From Bacteroidota bacterium (lineage in GTDB: Bacteria > Bacteroidota > Bacteroidia > Chitinophagales > Chitinophagaceae), in the NCBI GenBank assembly GCA_023428755.1, contig JAEYWX010000002.1:1-60356 (forward strand): a stretch of 60,356 nt of DNA, given 5' to 3'. Shown here piece after piece: positions 25,050 through 33,207 of this stretch. The position numbers were made by a program, and so were the translations under genes. Under the pieces are notes generated by a model that saw nothing but the letters and a program-made list of their open reading frames with translations, was not told the DNA's origin and did not search any database. Numbering within the stretch: the first letter of the stretch is position 1; every line of letters begins with the position of its first letter.

Positions 25050-26761
25050 ATTTTTTACTCACCGATTGGATCGTATTGATTGCTACGCTGCTTGCGGTAA
25101 TTGCTTACGGCGTTTATAAAAGTCGTACCTCAAAAAACCTGGAAGGGTATTTTTTAGGCAACCGGCAAATGCCTTGGTGGGTGATCCTGTTAAGTATTAT
25201 GGGAACTCAGGCAAGTGCGGTTACATTTTTAACAGCTCCCGGTCAGGCTTACACCGACGGGATGCGGTTTGTACAGTATTACTTTGGCTTACCACTTGCA
25301 ATGATTGTGGTGTGCATTGCTTTTGTTCCTGTTTTTCATAAGTTGAAATTATTTACAGCTTACGAGTTTCTTGAAAAACGTTTCGATTTAAAAACAAGAA
25401 CATTTACATCGTTCCTTTTTTTATTGTCACGAGGATTAAGTACAGGTATCAGCATTTTTGCTCCATCGCTGGTGTTAAGCAGTATGCTGGGCTGGGATAT
25501 TTATGCAACCAATTTAGTAACCGGTGGTTTGCTGATCGTGTACACAGTAACGGGCGGTGCAAAAGCAGTTGCGTATACTCAGCAGTTGCAGTTTGTGATC
25601 ATTTATGCCGCCATGTTCATTGCAGGTTATTATGCCATCACTTCGTTGCCGCAGGGAATCGGTTTTACCGATGCACTGCATATTGCCGGCAAAAGCGGTA
25701 AGATGAATGTGATCAGCACCGGTGTTACAGAAACCGGATTCGACTGGAAAGACAAATACAATATCTGGAGTGGCATCATTGGAGGTTTCTTTTTAGCGTT
25801 GAGTTATTTTGGAACCGATCAGAGCCAGGTGGGGCGTTATTTAACGGCAAAGGATACACGTGAAAGCAGGTTGGGTTTGTTGATGAACGGATTGGTGAAA
25901 GTGCCGCTGCAATTTTTAATTCTGTTGATCGGATGTTTACTGTTTGCCTACTATTCATTTTTTAAAGCGCCGGCGTTTTTTAATAAAACACAGGAAACCG
26001 TTGTGTTGAAAAGTGAATATGCGCCTGCGTATAAAGAAGCCACCAGTTATTACCTGCAATTGCAGGAACAAAAAAATGCAGCCGCCCTGGCATTGACCAA
26101 CGCAAGAAAAATCGATCATTCTGCCGGAGTTGATATGGCGAGACAAGAGCTGCAGGATATTGAAAACAAGAGCAAGGCTGTGCGGGATGAAATGAAGGGA
26201 TTGATCAAAAAGGCTGATCCAAATGCAGACACAAACGATACCAATTATATTTTTCTACGCTTTGTGGGTGATGTATTACCAACAGGACTGGTGGGTTTAA
26301 TCATCGCTATCATTTTTCTTGCGGCATGGGGAAGTATTGCTGCTGCATTGAATTCGCTGGCGTCCTGTACCATGTGCGATTTTCACCAGAAGTTTTCTAA
26401 GAAACCATTGACAGAAAAAGAAGAATACCGCTGGGGAAAAATTTATACGTTGTTCTGGGGTGTGTTTTGCATGGTGATTGCATTCTTTGCCTATAATTTG
26501 GGAAACAGTTTAATTGAAGCTGTGAATATTCTAGGAAGTTGGTTTTATGGTACAATACTTGGCATTTTCCTTGTTGCATTTTATTTGAAACGGGTAGGAG
26601 GCAATGCCGTTTTTATAGCCGCTGTTATTTCCGAAGTAATTGTAATTTCCGTGTATTACATGGATGTGATTTCATTTCTCTGGTTGAATGTGATTGGTGC
26701 AGTAGCGGTAATTTTGTTGTCGCTGATTATTCAACCATTTACAGAAAGGAAAGAAGCCTGA
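25046..26761 (+). CDS. Sodium:solute symporter (SSS family)
   Basis: A 571-residue Na+-coupled transporter with about 13 membrane segments. The start at 25046 (MNFLLTDWIVLIATL) is fixed by the ATGA overlap with the preceding mini-gene. Typical features are EGYFLGNRQMPWWVILLSIM with GTQASAVTFL (first unwound helix), TGGAKAVAYTQQLQF and GTDQSQVGRYL. A soluble, helix-rich insertion (about residues 305-400) with coiled-coil character is unusual. The solute is unknown; cotranscription with a secreted sugar deacetylase suggests a sugar or sugar acid released by that enzyme. Confidence 0.9.
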   Translation: MNFLLTDWIVLIATLLAVIAYGVYKSRTSKNLEGYFLGNRQMPWWVILLSIMGTQASAVTFLTAPGQAYTDGMRFVQYYFGLPLAMIVVCIAFVPVFHKLKLFTAYEFLEKRFDLKTRTFTSFLFLLSRGLSTGISIFAPSLVLSSMLGWDIYATNLVTGGLLIVYTVTGGAKAVAYTQQLQFVIIYAAMFIAGYYAITSLPQGIGFTDALHIAGKSGKMNVISTGVTETGFDWKDKYNIWSGIIGGFFLALSYFGTDQSQVGRYLTAKDTRESRLGLLMNGLVKVPLQFLILLIGCLLFAYYSFFKAPAFFNKTQETVVLKSEYAPAYKEATSYYLQLQEQKNAAALALTNARKIDHSAGVDMARQELQDIENKSKAVRDEMKGLIKKADPNADTNDTNYIFLRFVGDVLPTGLVGLIIAIIFLAAWGSIAAALNSLASCTMCDFHQKFSKKPLTEKEEYRWGKIYTLFWGVFCMVIAFFAYNLGNSLIEAVNILGSWFYGTILGIFLVAFYLKRVGGNAVFIAAVISEVIVISVYYMDVISFLWLNVIGAVAVILLSLIIQPFTERKEA

Positions 26762-26789
26762 TTTGCGTAAATGCAGTTAATTTTGAAAC

Positions 26790-27266
26790 ATGAAGAAGCG
26801 AAACCGTATTTTATTTTTTGCAGTTGCAGTGATGTCAGTAACAGGTATGAGTTGTGGTAATGATTGTGGAAGGACTGATTGTGGTAATCCAATTCCTCCG
26901 GGCTTTTCATTTCGTTTGGTAAATAGTGCAGGACGTGATTTAATTGGAAGCCCTGCTAAAATTTATGACTCTGCGAATGTGAAAGTACTGGGCAAGCGTA
27001 CCGCAACCGGTGCTGTTGAAAATATCAGGCGTGCATATCAAATCGTTGCTGATACAATTTATCTTGCCGGCTTCACGGTTACAAAAGATTATTCCGTTTA
27101 CTATATATCCATCAACAATACTGTTACAGACTCTCTCGTATTTGGATATAATAACCGGCAAACGGAGTGTTGCGACAATAGTTATTTTTCATTGAACAAA
27201 GTGAATACTGCTGATATTGCTCCTCCATTGGCATTGCCGCAAAGCGGATATTCGATCATTAAATAA
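26790..27266 (+). CDS. Putative lipoprotein, 158 aa
   Basis: The protein begins MKKRNRILFFAVAVMSVTGM with SC following, so the hydrophobic run ends in a lipobox with cysteine at about residue 22. The mature part has several more cysteines (CGRTDCG, ECCD), which probably form disulfides in the periplasm, and a beta-rich body that looks like a small immunoglobulin-type fold. No family is recognised. It follows the symporter by 28 nt and may be transcribed with it. A bidirectional terminator ends the unit. Confidence 0.65.
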   Translation: MKKRNRILFFAVAVMSVTGMSCGNDCGRTDCGNPIPPGFSFRLVNSAGRDLIGSPAKIYDSANVKVLGKRTATGAVENIRRAYQIVADTIYLAGFTVTKDYSVYYISINNTVTDSLVFGYNNRQTECCDNSYFSLNKVNTADIAPPLALPQSGYSIIK

Positions 27267-27282
27267 ATTGAGTGATCATCAT

Positions 27283-27317
27283 AAAAAAACCTCACAAGAT
27301 TCTTGTGAGGTTTTTTT
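27283..27317. terminator. Bidirectional terminator
   Basis: AAAAAACCTCACAAGA and TTCTTGTGAGGTTTTTT form an almost perfect 15-bp stem between the convergent lipoprotein and DUF2911 genes. Confidence 0.88.
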
Positions 27318-27336
27318 ATGAGAAACTAACTGCTTC

Positions 27337-28170
27337 TTATTTCAGTTCTTTCTGTAATTTTTCATTTAATGATACGTAGTCATCGTTCTTGGCTGCTTTA
27401 GCCAGTTCCATCGACTTTGTTGATGCTGCCATTGCTTCTGCTTTTTTACCCAGCTTGGCAAGTGCTTTTGCTTTTTGATAATGTACCCAGAAAGCGTTCG
27501 GGTTTTGTTCGATCGCCTTATCAAACCATGCAACCGCCTGGTTCAGATCTTTACCATTATCAGCATAATAAGCTGCTGCTGCAAAATAAGGACGATTGTC
27601 TTTTGTCATGATCGTTTCGATCTGCTTCATCACTTTGCCGTCAACATCAGTTGTGATTGGTAATGCAACAAGCGTTTTATCCCATGCGATCATCAGTTCA
27701 AGACTATTGTCTTTAATATTTTCAAACGACATACCAAATGTTTCAAAACTCCAGGGAAGTGCCATCGGTTTTACCTTTACACGTACTACATCCATATCCT
27801 GTTTGTAAGCTGCGGGTGAAGTAACATCAGTTTGTTTGCTGATGATGATGGTCCACTCGTTTGCAGAAGGGATTGATAATAAACCATATTTTCCAGCAGG
27901 AATTTTTGTTCCCCCAATCATTACTTCATCCGAAAAAGTTAATGTAGTAGCGCTGTTGGCACCTGTACGCCATACTTTATCAAAAGGAACCAGGTCGCCA
28001 AAAATCTTACGTCCTTTCATATTCGGACGGCTGTACGAAAGTTCAATGTTTCCTAGTCCAAAGTCTTGTTTTACAGTTTGCGTTGTAGATGGCTGGGGCG
28101 TTCTGAGTTGTTGTGCTTCAGTCATTACAAGTGCGCCCATGCAAATGGCAGCGAGAAGTAATTTTTTCAT
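27337..28170 (-). CDS. DUF2911 domain protein with C-terminal TPR segment
   Basis: A 277-residue exported protein. Starting at ATG 28170 gives a signal peptide (MKKLLLAAICMGALVMTEAQ); an upstream frame extension has no such logic and overlaps the promoter. The DUF2911 domain (about 45-185) shows the familiar SRPNMKGRKIFGDLVPFDKVWRTG region in two pieces, then AGKYGLLSIP. A tetratricopeptide-like helical part (about 205-275) contains AAYYADNGKDLNQAVAWFDKA and FWVHYQKAKALAKLGK. The domain is of unknown function, and the TPR suggests protein-protein contacts in the periplasm. It has a -7 element just upstream. Confidence 0.88.
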   Translation of the reverse strand: MKKLLLAAICMGALVMTEAQQLRTPQPSTTQTVKQDFGLGNIELSYSRPNMKGRKIFGDLVPFDKVWRTGANSATTLTFSDEVMIGGTKIPAGKYGLLSIPSANEWTIIISKQTDVTSPAAYKQDMDVVRVKVKPMALPWSFETFGMSFENIKDNSLELMIAWDKTLVALPITTDVDGKVMKQIETIMTKDNRPYFAAAAYYADNGKDLNQAVAWFDKAIEQNPNAFWVHYQKAKALAKLGKKAEAMAASTKSMELAKAAKNDDYVSLNEKLQKELK

Positions 28171-28192
28171 ATACCAATGTTTATTTAGGCAG

Positions 28193-28200
28193 CAAAGGTA
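28193..28200 (-). promoter_or_regulatory. Candidate -7 element of the DUF2911 gene
   Basis: On the minus strand this reads TACCTTTG, a full TAnnTTTG match, about 23 nt before the ATG at 28170. No TTTG is found at the right -33 distance. Confidence 0.5.
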
Positions 28201-28245
28201 GGGAACTGAATGAAAGCCGGAAGAAGAATTGATGATTTGCAAAAA

Positions 28246-29448
28246 TCAGAATTGAACGGTAAAGCGTGCCCGTTCCTTTTTACCTGTTTTTGACTTCCAC
28301 TTAGGGCCTTCTTTAATGAGGCGGATGGCTTCCTGGTTGCAGGTTTCGCAGGTGGAGCGTTCTACTTTAAAGTTGGCAATGCTGCCGTCCGGATTTACGT
28401 CAAACGAAACCTCTACTTCCTTTTCGGTTTGTATTTCACCAAACCTTCTGATCTCATCGATATTATCAAGTCGGAGATTATTCATTACATATTTGGAATA
28501 ATTATTCCAGCCATCTGCAGGTTCGCTTTCCAGTTCTGTAATTTCATGCTGCATGGCACTGGGTCTGTTCCGGTTGCGCAGATACAACTGATCACGGGTT
28601 GGTGCATTGGCAATCACAGCTTCATCTTTCAATGCAATGCGCTGCGGTTGATTTTTGCGGATTGCTAAAGTTGCATTGGAATAGCCGACCGATCTTGTTT
28701 CAATATTCAATACTGAGTCTTCAGCAACCAGTACAAAATTACCTTTTGCATCGGCATAAGTGCCTACACCGCTTGTTACCTCTGTGATATTTGCAAAAGG
28801 AAGTGGGTTGTTATTTTCATCCACCACCACACCGGTAAATTTATTCAGTGTGGAAGCTTTTGTTTTGGCGTTTGTTTCCATGCGTCCTTTAGCAACTGCT
28901 TCTGCTTTCTTTTCTGCAGCAATAATAGCCGGAGGCGGGGCACCTGCCACTTCTGTAGTTGCGGGCGGTTCCATATCTGCCACAGCAACATCATTGTTAG
29001 CAGATGGCGGTGCCGCAGGTGATGCGGGCAATGGTAGTTTCTGTTTTGCTTTTGGAGAAGTTACAGGAACTGTTGGTACCGGTTGTAGTTCCTGGATGGC
29101 AACAGCAGTAGAATCAACAACTGTTTCTTTCGTAATGGCCGTATCAGGTTGCTGTTGTTCAACAACCGCAATTGTTTCAACAGGCGTTGGCTTGTTCAAC
29201 AAAAAATATAATGCTGCCCCTGCAGATCCAATAATCACAACCGCTGCGGCCATCCGCATCCACGGACGGAAAAAGCCGGTGATCAGCTTTCCATTTTCTT
29301 TTGGAGGAGTGAGCCGTTCTTTGATCGCAGCAAGATCTGTTTCAACAGAACGTTTGCCAACAACAGATCGATACCCATCTACTGCATCAGCCAGCATCGG
29401 GTTGTCCATCATCGCTTCCTCAAACGCATGCATCTCCGCAGCATTCAT
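28246..29448 (-). CDS. Fused anti-sigma / carboxypeptidase-regulatory / TonB C-terminal protein
   Basis: A protein of at least 400 residues. It has an N-terminal cytoplasmic anti-sigma-like helix region (about 1-60), one membrane helix (MRMAAAVVIIGSAGAALYFL), a low-complexity Pro/Ala periplasmic linker, a carboxypeptidase-regulatory-like domain (FTGVVVDENNNPLPFANI, about 203-280) and a C-terminal TonB-type domain (EVEVSFDVNPDGSIANFKVE). It should hold the ECF sigma factor at the membrane and sense an envelope signal. The start is odd: the frame stays open for over 20 codons upstream with a family-like peptide (YNAHDIERYLNRQ) but no ATG, GTG or TTG, so translation may begin at a rare codon just after the sigma stop. 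Confidence 0.8.
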   Translation of the reverse strand: MNAAEMHAFEEAMMDNPMLADAVDGYRSVVGKRSVETDLAAIKERLTPPKENGKLITGFFRPWMRMAAAVVIIGSAGAALYFLLNKPTPVETIAVVEQQQPDTAITKETVVDSTAVAIQELQPVPTVPVTSPKAKQKLPLPASPAAPPSANNDVAVADMEPPATTEVAGAPPPAIIAAEKKAEAVAKGRMETNAKTKASTLNKFTGVVVDENNNPLPFANITEVTSGVGTYADAKGNFVLVAEDSVLNIETRSVGYSNATLAIRKNQPQRIALKDEAVIANAPTRDQLYLRNRNRPSAMQHEITELESEPADGWNNYSKYVMNNLRLDNIDEIRRFGEIQTEKEVEVSFDVNPDGSIANFKVERSTCETCNQEAIRLIKEGPKWKSKTGKKERARFTVQF

Positions 29449-29515
29449 TTGCCGGTTGAGGTAACGTTCAATATCGTGTGCGTTGTAGTTGATTCGTTTA
29501 CTATTTACTTCTTGA

Positions 29516-30190
29516 CTAAAGACTATCGGCTGCTTTTTTATCCATACAAAGTTTCAAATTTCTTCGTCCATTCTGGATATAACTTCTCACTTTATTCCAT
29601 TCAATACCGGTTTGTTCGGTTATATCGTTGTAACATTTTCCTTCAAGGTAAAACAAAGTAACACAGGTTTTTTGTTCGGCCGGTAACTGTTCCATGCATT
29701 TTTCCATACTGTTGAGCTGTTCTTCTTTTTCCTGTACAGCATTCAGATGCAGCATTTCATCGTTTTGCATAACCGAATCAGGAATTTCTACGGTCTGCTG
29801 GCCTTTTTCTTTCCGCAACTGCATCAGGCAATGGTTACGGCTGAGGGTGTAAAGCCAGCTTTTGAAATTACTTACCTCGTGTTGCTTCAGTTTGGGGATC
29901 AGTTCTTCATAAATATTGATCACGGCATCTTTGGATGCTTCCGGGTCTTTCAGGTATTTCAGGCACACACCATAAATCAGTTCCATGTAACGCTGATAAA
30001 GGGTGCTCAATACATTCAAATCAGCATTGGTCCGGTAGAGTTGTACCAGCTCTGCGTCAGTAAATGTGGTTTCGTCTTTTCCCTTTATAAATGCCAAGCC
30101 AAACAGGTTGAAGCGGGAAGTTAGGTAAAAATATTTTTGGGAGATGTTGTGTAATTCAGAAAATGCCTGCATCCAATTCTCAAATCTCAA
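29516..30190 (-). CDS. ECF-type RNA polymerase sigma factor
   Basis: A sigma-70 family factor of the extracytoplasmic-function class. Region 2 (about residues 45-110) includes LYQRYMELIYGVCLKYL and FKSWLYTLSRNHCLMQLRK, which melt and read the -10; region 4 (about 150-215) includes LPAEQKTCVTLFYLEG and a helix-turn-helix, YNDITEQTGIEWNKVRSYI. The start at 30190 lies only 3 bp from the divergent vWA gene, so an internal start (ATG 30172 or TTG at about 30097, giving LAFIKGKDE) is more likely for at least part of the protein. It is followed by the anti-sigma gene, and both are probably cotranscribed. Confidence 0.88.
   Translation of the reverse strand: MRFENWMQAFSELHNISQKYFYLTSRFNLFGLAFIKGKDETTFTDAELVQLYRTNADLNVLSTLYQRYMELIYGVCLKYLKDPEASKDAVINIYEELIPKLKQHEVSNFKSWLYTLSRNHCLMQLRKEKGQQTVEIPDSVMQNDEMLHLNAVQEKEEQLNSMEKCMEQLPAEQKTCVTLFYLEGKCYNDITEQTGIEWNKVRSYIQNGRRNLKLCMDKKAADSL
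30107..30139 (+). promoter_or_regulatory. Candidate promoter of the vWA gene
   Basis: GTTG (30107-30110), 21 nt, then TATTTTTG (30132-30139), a TAnnTTTG match. It lies inside the 5' end of the annotated sigma frame, which again argues for a shorter sigma protein. The start codon is 54 nt downstream. Confidence 0.5.
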
Positions 30191-30193
30191 CTT

Positions 30194-32071
30194 ATGCGTT
30201 ACATATTCACCGCCCTCGTTTTTGTGGCTGCATTATTCAGCACTGCATTTTATGAACCCGTACTTGTTACCGGTAAAGTAACAGATGAAAAGGGAGTTGC
30301 ATTAGCCAGCGTATCGGTAACCGAAAAGGGACAGGCAAAAGGAACCACTACAGATGCCAATGGAAATTTCAGTTTAAAAGTAACATCAGCAAAAAGTACA
30401 TTGCTGTTTCAGTATGTGGGTTATGAAACGCAGGAAGTACAACTAAAAAACCAACAGTCGATTACTGTAAGTATGATTCCCTCTTCACAAGCTATGCAGG
30501 AAGTTGTGGTGATTGGGTACGGTACAAAACGAAAGAGAGCAATGACAAGTGCAGCACCTCCTGCTATTTATGGTTCACGTTCTCCCGGAATACATTTTCG
30601 TGAAAGCGAGCCTTACAACACCGAAGATTATGATGGCATTGTTGAAAACCGTTTTCGTAAAACAACCGATGAACCGCTTTCTACATTTTCGATTGATGTA
30701 GATGGTGCCTCCTACAGCAATGTAAGGCGTATGATCAATTACGGACAGTTACCTCCCGAAGGAGCTGTTCGGGTGGAAGAGTTTATCAACTATTTCAAAT
30801 ACAACTATCCGCAGCCAACCGGTAACGATCCGTTCAGCATCAATACAGAGATCAGTGTGGCCCCCTGGAATAAAGATCACAAACTGGTGATGATCGGTTT
30901 GCAAGGAAAAGAAATTGCAACAGAAAATCTTCCTCCATCGAATCTTGTATTCCTGATCGATGTGAGTGGATCGATGCAGGATGCCAATAAACTTCCGTTG
31001 GTAAAAGCATCGTTGAAATTATTGGTGGATCAAATGCGTGAACAGGATCATGTAGCCATTGTGGTGTATGCAGGTGCTGCTGGTTTGGTATTGCCATCAA
31101 CCAGCGGTATGCAGAAAGAAAAGATCATGGATGCCATTGAAAAACTGGAAGCCGGTGGTTCAACTGCAGGCGGTGCCGGAATAAAACTGGCTTACAATGT
31201 TGCCAGAGAACAATTCAAGAAAGGCGGCAACAACCGTGTGATCCTTTGCACCGATGGTGATTTTAATGTAGGCATGAGCAGCGATGATGCGATGGAACGG
31301 TTGATTGAACAGGAACGGAAAAGCGGTGTGTTTTTAACGGTTCTGGGTTATGGTATGGGAAATTACAAAGACAATAAAATGCAGAAGCTGGCGAATAAAG
31401 GAAATGGCAACCATGCATACATTGATGGAATGAATGAAGCCAAGAAAGTATTGGTGAATGAGTTTGGCGGCACTATGTTTACGATTGCAAAAGATGTAAA
31501 ACTTCAGATCGAATTTAATCCGGCTTTGGTACAGGCTTACCGACTTGTTGGTTATGAAAACCGCTTACTCAACAAAGAAGATTTCAATAACGATAAAAAA
31601 GATGCAGGTGAATTAGGAAGCGGACATACGGTAACTGCCTTGTATGAAATTATTCCGGTGGGAGTGGAGAGCAGTTTTCTTGGAAATGTGGATGAACTGA
31701 AATACCAGAAGCCATCGAAAGAAAAACGTTCGTCATTTAAAAATGAGATCATGACGGTGAAGTTTCGTTACAAAGAACCGGATGAAGAAGAAAGCAAGCT
31801 GATCATTCATCCGTTGGTTGATGCAAATATTCCCCTTGAAAAAACATCACAGAATTTTCGTTTTGCAACTGCAGTAGCACAGTTTGGGATGTTACTACGC
31901 AATTCCGAATTCAAAGGAAATACAACCTATGAAAAAGTGATCAGCCAGGCCAATGCAGCTATTGGTTCCGATAAAGAAGGTTACCGGTCTGAATTTGTAA
32001 AGCTTGTACAACATGTACAACTGCTGGCAAAGAAAAAAACAAAGCAGGATGAAAGTGTGGTGATCGATTAA
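30194..32071 (+). CDS. von Willebrand factor A protein with SusC-like leader (YfbK type)
   Basis: A 625-residue exported protein. It has an N-terminal signal or anchor (1-19), a carboxypeptidase-regulatory-like domain (about 24-95, VTGKVTDEKGVALASVSVTE), then the words EVVVIGYGTKRKR (103-115), which copy the start of a SusC plug although no plug or barrel follows. The vWA domain begins near 250 with an intact metal-ion adhesion site (DVSGS, 256-260; later the CTDGDFN segment). The C-terminal part resembles the DUF3520 region of YfbK-like proteins. A role in envelope protein interaction or assembly is inferred. It diverges from the sigma/anti-sigma pair. Confidence 0.87.
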   Translation: MRYIFTALVFVAALFSTAFYEPVLVTGKVTDEKGVALASVSVTEKGQAKGTTTDANGNFSLKVTSAKSTLLFQYVGYETQEVQLKNQQSITVSMIPSSQAMQEVVVIGYGTKRKRAMTSAAPPAIYGSRSPGIHFRESEPYNTEDYDGIVENRFRKTTDEPLSTFSIDVDGASYSNVRRMINYGQLPPEGAVRVEEFINYFKYNYPQPTGNDPFSINTEISVAPWNKDHKLVMIGLQGKEIATENLPPSNLVFLIDVSGSMQDANKLPLVKASLKLLVDQMREQDHVAIVVYAGAAGLVLPSTSGMQKEKIMDAIEKLEAGGSTAGGAGIKLAYNVAREQFKKGGNNRVILCTDGDFNVGMSSDDAMERLIEQERKSGVFLTVLGYGMGNYKDNKMQKLANKGNGNHAYIDGMNEAKKVLVNEFGGTMFTIAKDVKLQIEFNPALVQAYRLVGYENRLLNKEDFNNDKKDAGELGSGHTVTALYEIIPVGVESSFLGNVDELKYQKPSKEKRSSFKNEIMTVKFRYKEPDEEESKLIIHPLVDANIPLEKTSQNFRFATAVAQFGMLLRNSEFKGNTTYEKVISQANAAIGSDKEGYRSEFVKLVQHVQLLAKKKTKQDESVVID

Positions 32072-32090
32072 CGTGTGCAATTTTTATCGA

Positions 32091-32115
32091 GTCTGGCCGC
32101 TTTGAGCGGCCTGAC
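32091..32115. repeat. GTCTG-stem-CTGAC palindrome
   Basis: GTCTG-GCCGC-TTTGA-GCGGC-CTGAC, the same arms as the copy at 2534-2559 with a different loop. It lies 19 nt after the vWA stop. Confidence 0.7.
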
Positions 32116-32160
32116 TCTAACTCTCCGAACATTATTTTCCTAACATCAAAACAAATTGCC

Positions 32161-33201
32161 ATGAGTGAAAAATTATTTCTCAGCATTGCTGATCCCTGTC
32201 ATGAAGACTGGAGCAACATGACTCCTGTTGAACAAGGCCGTTTTTGTTCGTCTTGTCAAAAGAAAGTGGTTGATTTTACCATGCAAACAGATGAAGAGAT
32301 CATCTCTTTCTTTGCCAATTACAATGGAAGTACCTGCGGACGGTTTACTGACGAGCAGCTGGACAGACCGATCCAGCACATCGAATTAAAACCGGCTTCC
32401 TCTTTTTTAAAATATGCAGCAGGGTTGTTGTTGCCGGCATTTCTGTTTGCAACAAAAGCAAAGGGGCAGGTAAAAGAAGAACCACTAAAAGTTACCTGCG
32501 ATCTTGTTCAACCAGATATCAGCCAGATGATTTCCGGCAGAGTAGGTTTTGTAAGTATAAATCCTAAGTCTTCTTCTTTTCATATGAATGGTCGAGTGAT
32601 AGATGAAGCTACCAACGAACCATTAGCCGGCGTATCTATTATCATTAAAGGCACCAACCAGGGAGTGGTTACCGATGCCAATGGAAATTATTCCATTTCT
32701 CTTCCTTCCAAAAAAGCAGTACTACAGTTCAGCAGTGTTGGTTACGAAATGAAAGAAATGAAAAGCAATGAGCTGAATAAAAAAGATGCTGCGATTGTAA
32801 AAATGAAAACCGCAACCATGGGTCTGCTTGGTAAAGTGATCGTTGTTGGCTATACATCTGTAAGAAAGGGAGGAGTAGGTGGAGCTGTTTCCATCCGAAC
32901 AAGCAGCCGCATCTCATTTCTCGACAGCATCTTACCAGCCAAAGTAAATGTGTATCCCAACCCGGTTGCAGCCACCGGTACCATCAATATTTCGTTCCCC
33001 AATGTAAAGCCCGGCATGTATCAATTGCGGTTGTTGAGTGCCACCGGTCAATTGTTTTACAGTTTTCAAAAACAGATCAGCGGTAAAGCTGAAACAGAGC
33101 AAATTCATTTGAGCAATACCACTGCACCGGGCCTGTATATTCTGCAGGTACTGGATGAAAAGAAAAAAGTAGTGCAAAGAACCAAACTAACCATTCAATA
33201 A
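32161..33201 (+). CDS. Carboxypeptidase-regulatory protein with T9SS type A sorting tail
   Basis: A 346-residue protein with an unusual order of parts. The N-terminus (1-75) is soluble and cysteine-bearing (DPCHEDWSNM, FCSSCQKKV, STCGRF), a pattern that suggests metal binding and is common in Bacteroidota. A membrane helix follows (about 82-98, LKYAAGLLLPAFLFATKA), then a carboxypeptidase-regulatory-like domain (about 140-215, NGRVIDEATNEPLAGVSI), an IVVGYTSVRKG segment recalling a TonB plug start, and a C-terminal T9SS sorting domain (about 260-346, VYPNP to the end). A cytoplasmic-looking head combined with a secretion tail is hard to reconcile. It is probably cotranscribed with the next gene, 6 nt away. 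Confidence 0.82.
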   Translation: MSEKLFLSIADPCHEDWSNMTPVEQGRFCSSCQKKVVDFTMQTDEEIISFFANYNGSTCGRFTDEQLDRPIQHIELKPASSFLKYAAGLLLPAFLFATKAKGQVKEEPLKVTCDLVQPDISQMISGRVGFVSINPKSSSFHMNGRVIDEATNEPLAGVSIIIKGTNQGVVTDANGNYSISLPSKKAVLQFSSVGYEMKEMKSNELNKKDAAIVKMKTATMGLLGKVIVVGYTSVRKGGVGGAVSIRTSSRISFLDSILPAKVNVYPNPVAATGTINISFPNVKPGMYQLRLLSATGQLFYSFQKQISGKAETEQIHLSNTTAPGLYILQVLDEKKKVVQRTKLTIQ

Positions 33202-33207
33202 AAAGTT

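Noticed and set aside
28760..29464. Long plus-strand reading frame of 234 codons opposite the anti-sigma gene
   Set aside because: It is antisense to a protein with recognisable domains, and its Ala/Ser/Thr-rich translation is a shadow of the Pro/Ala linker.
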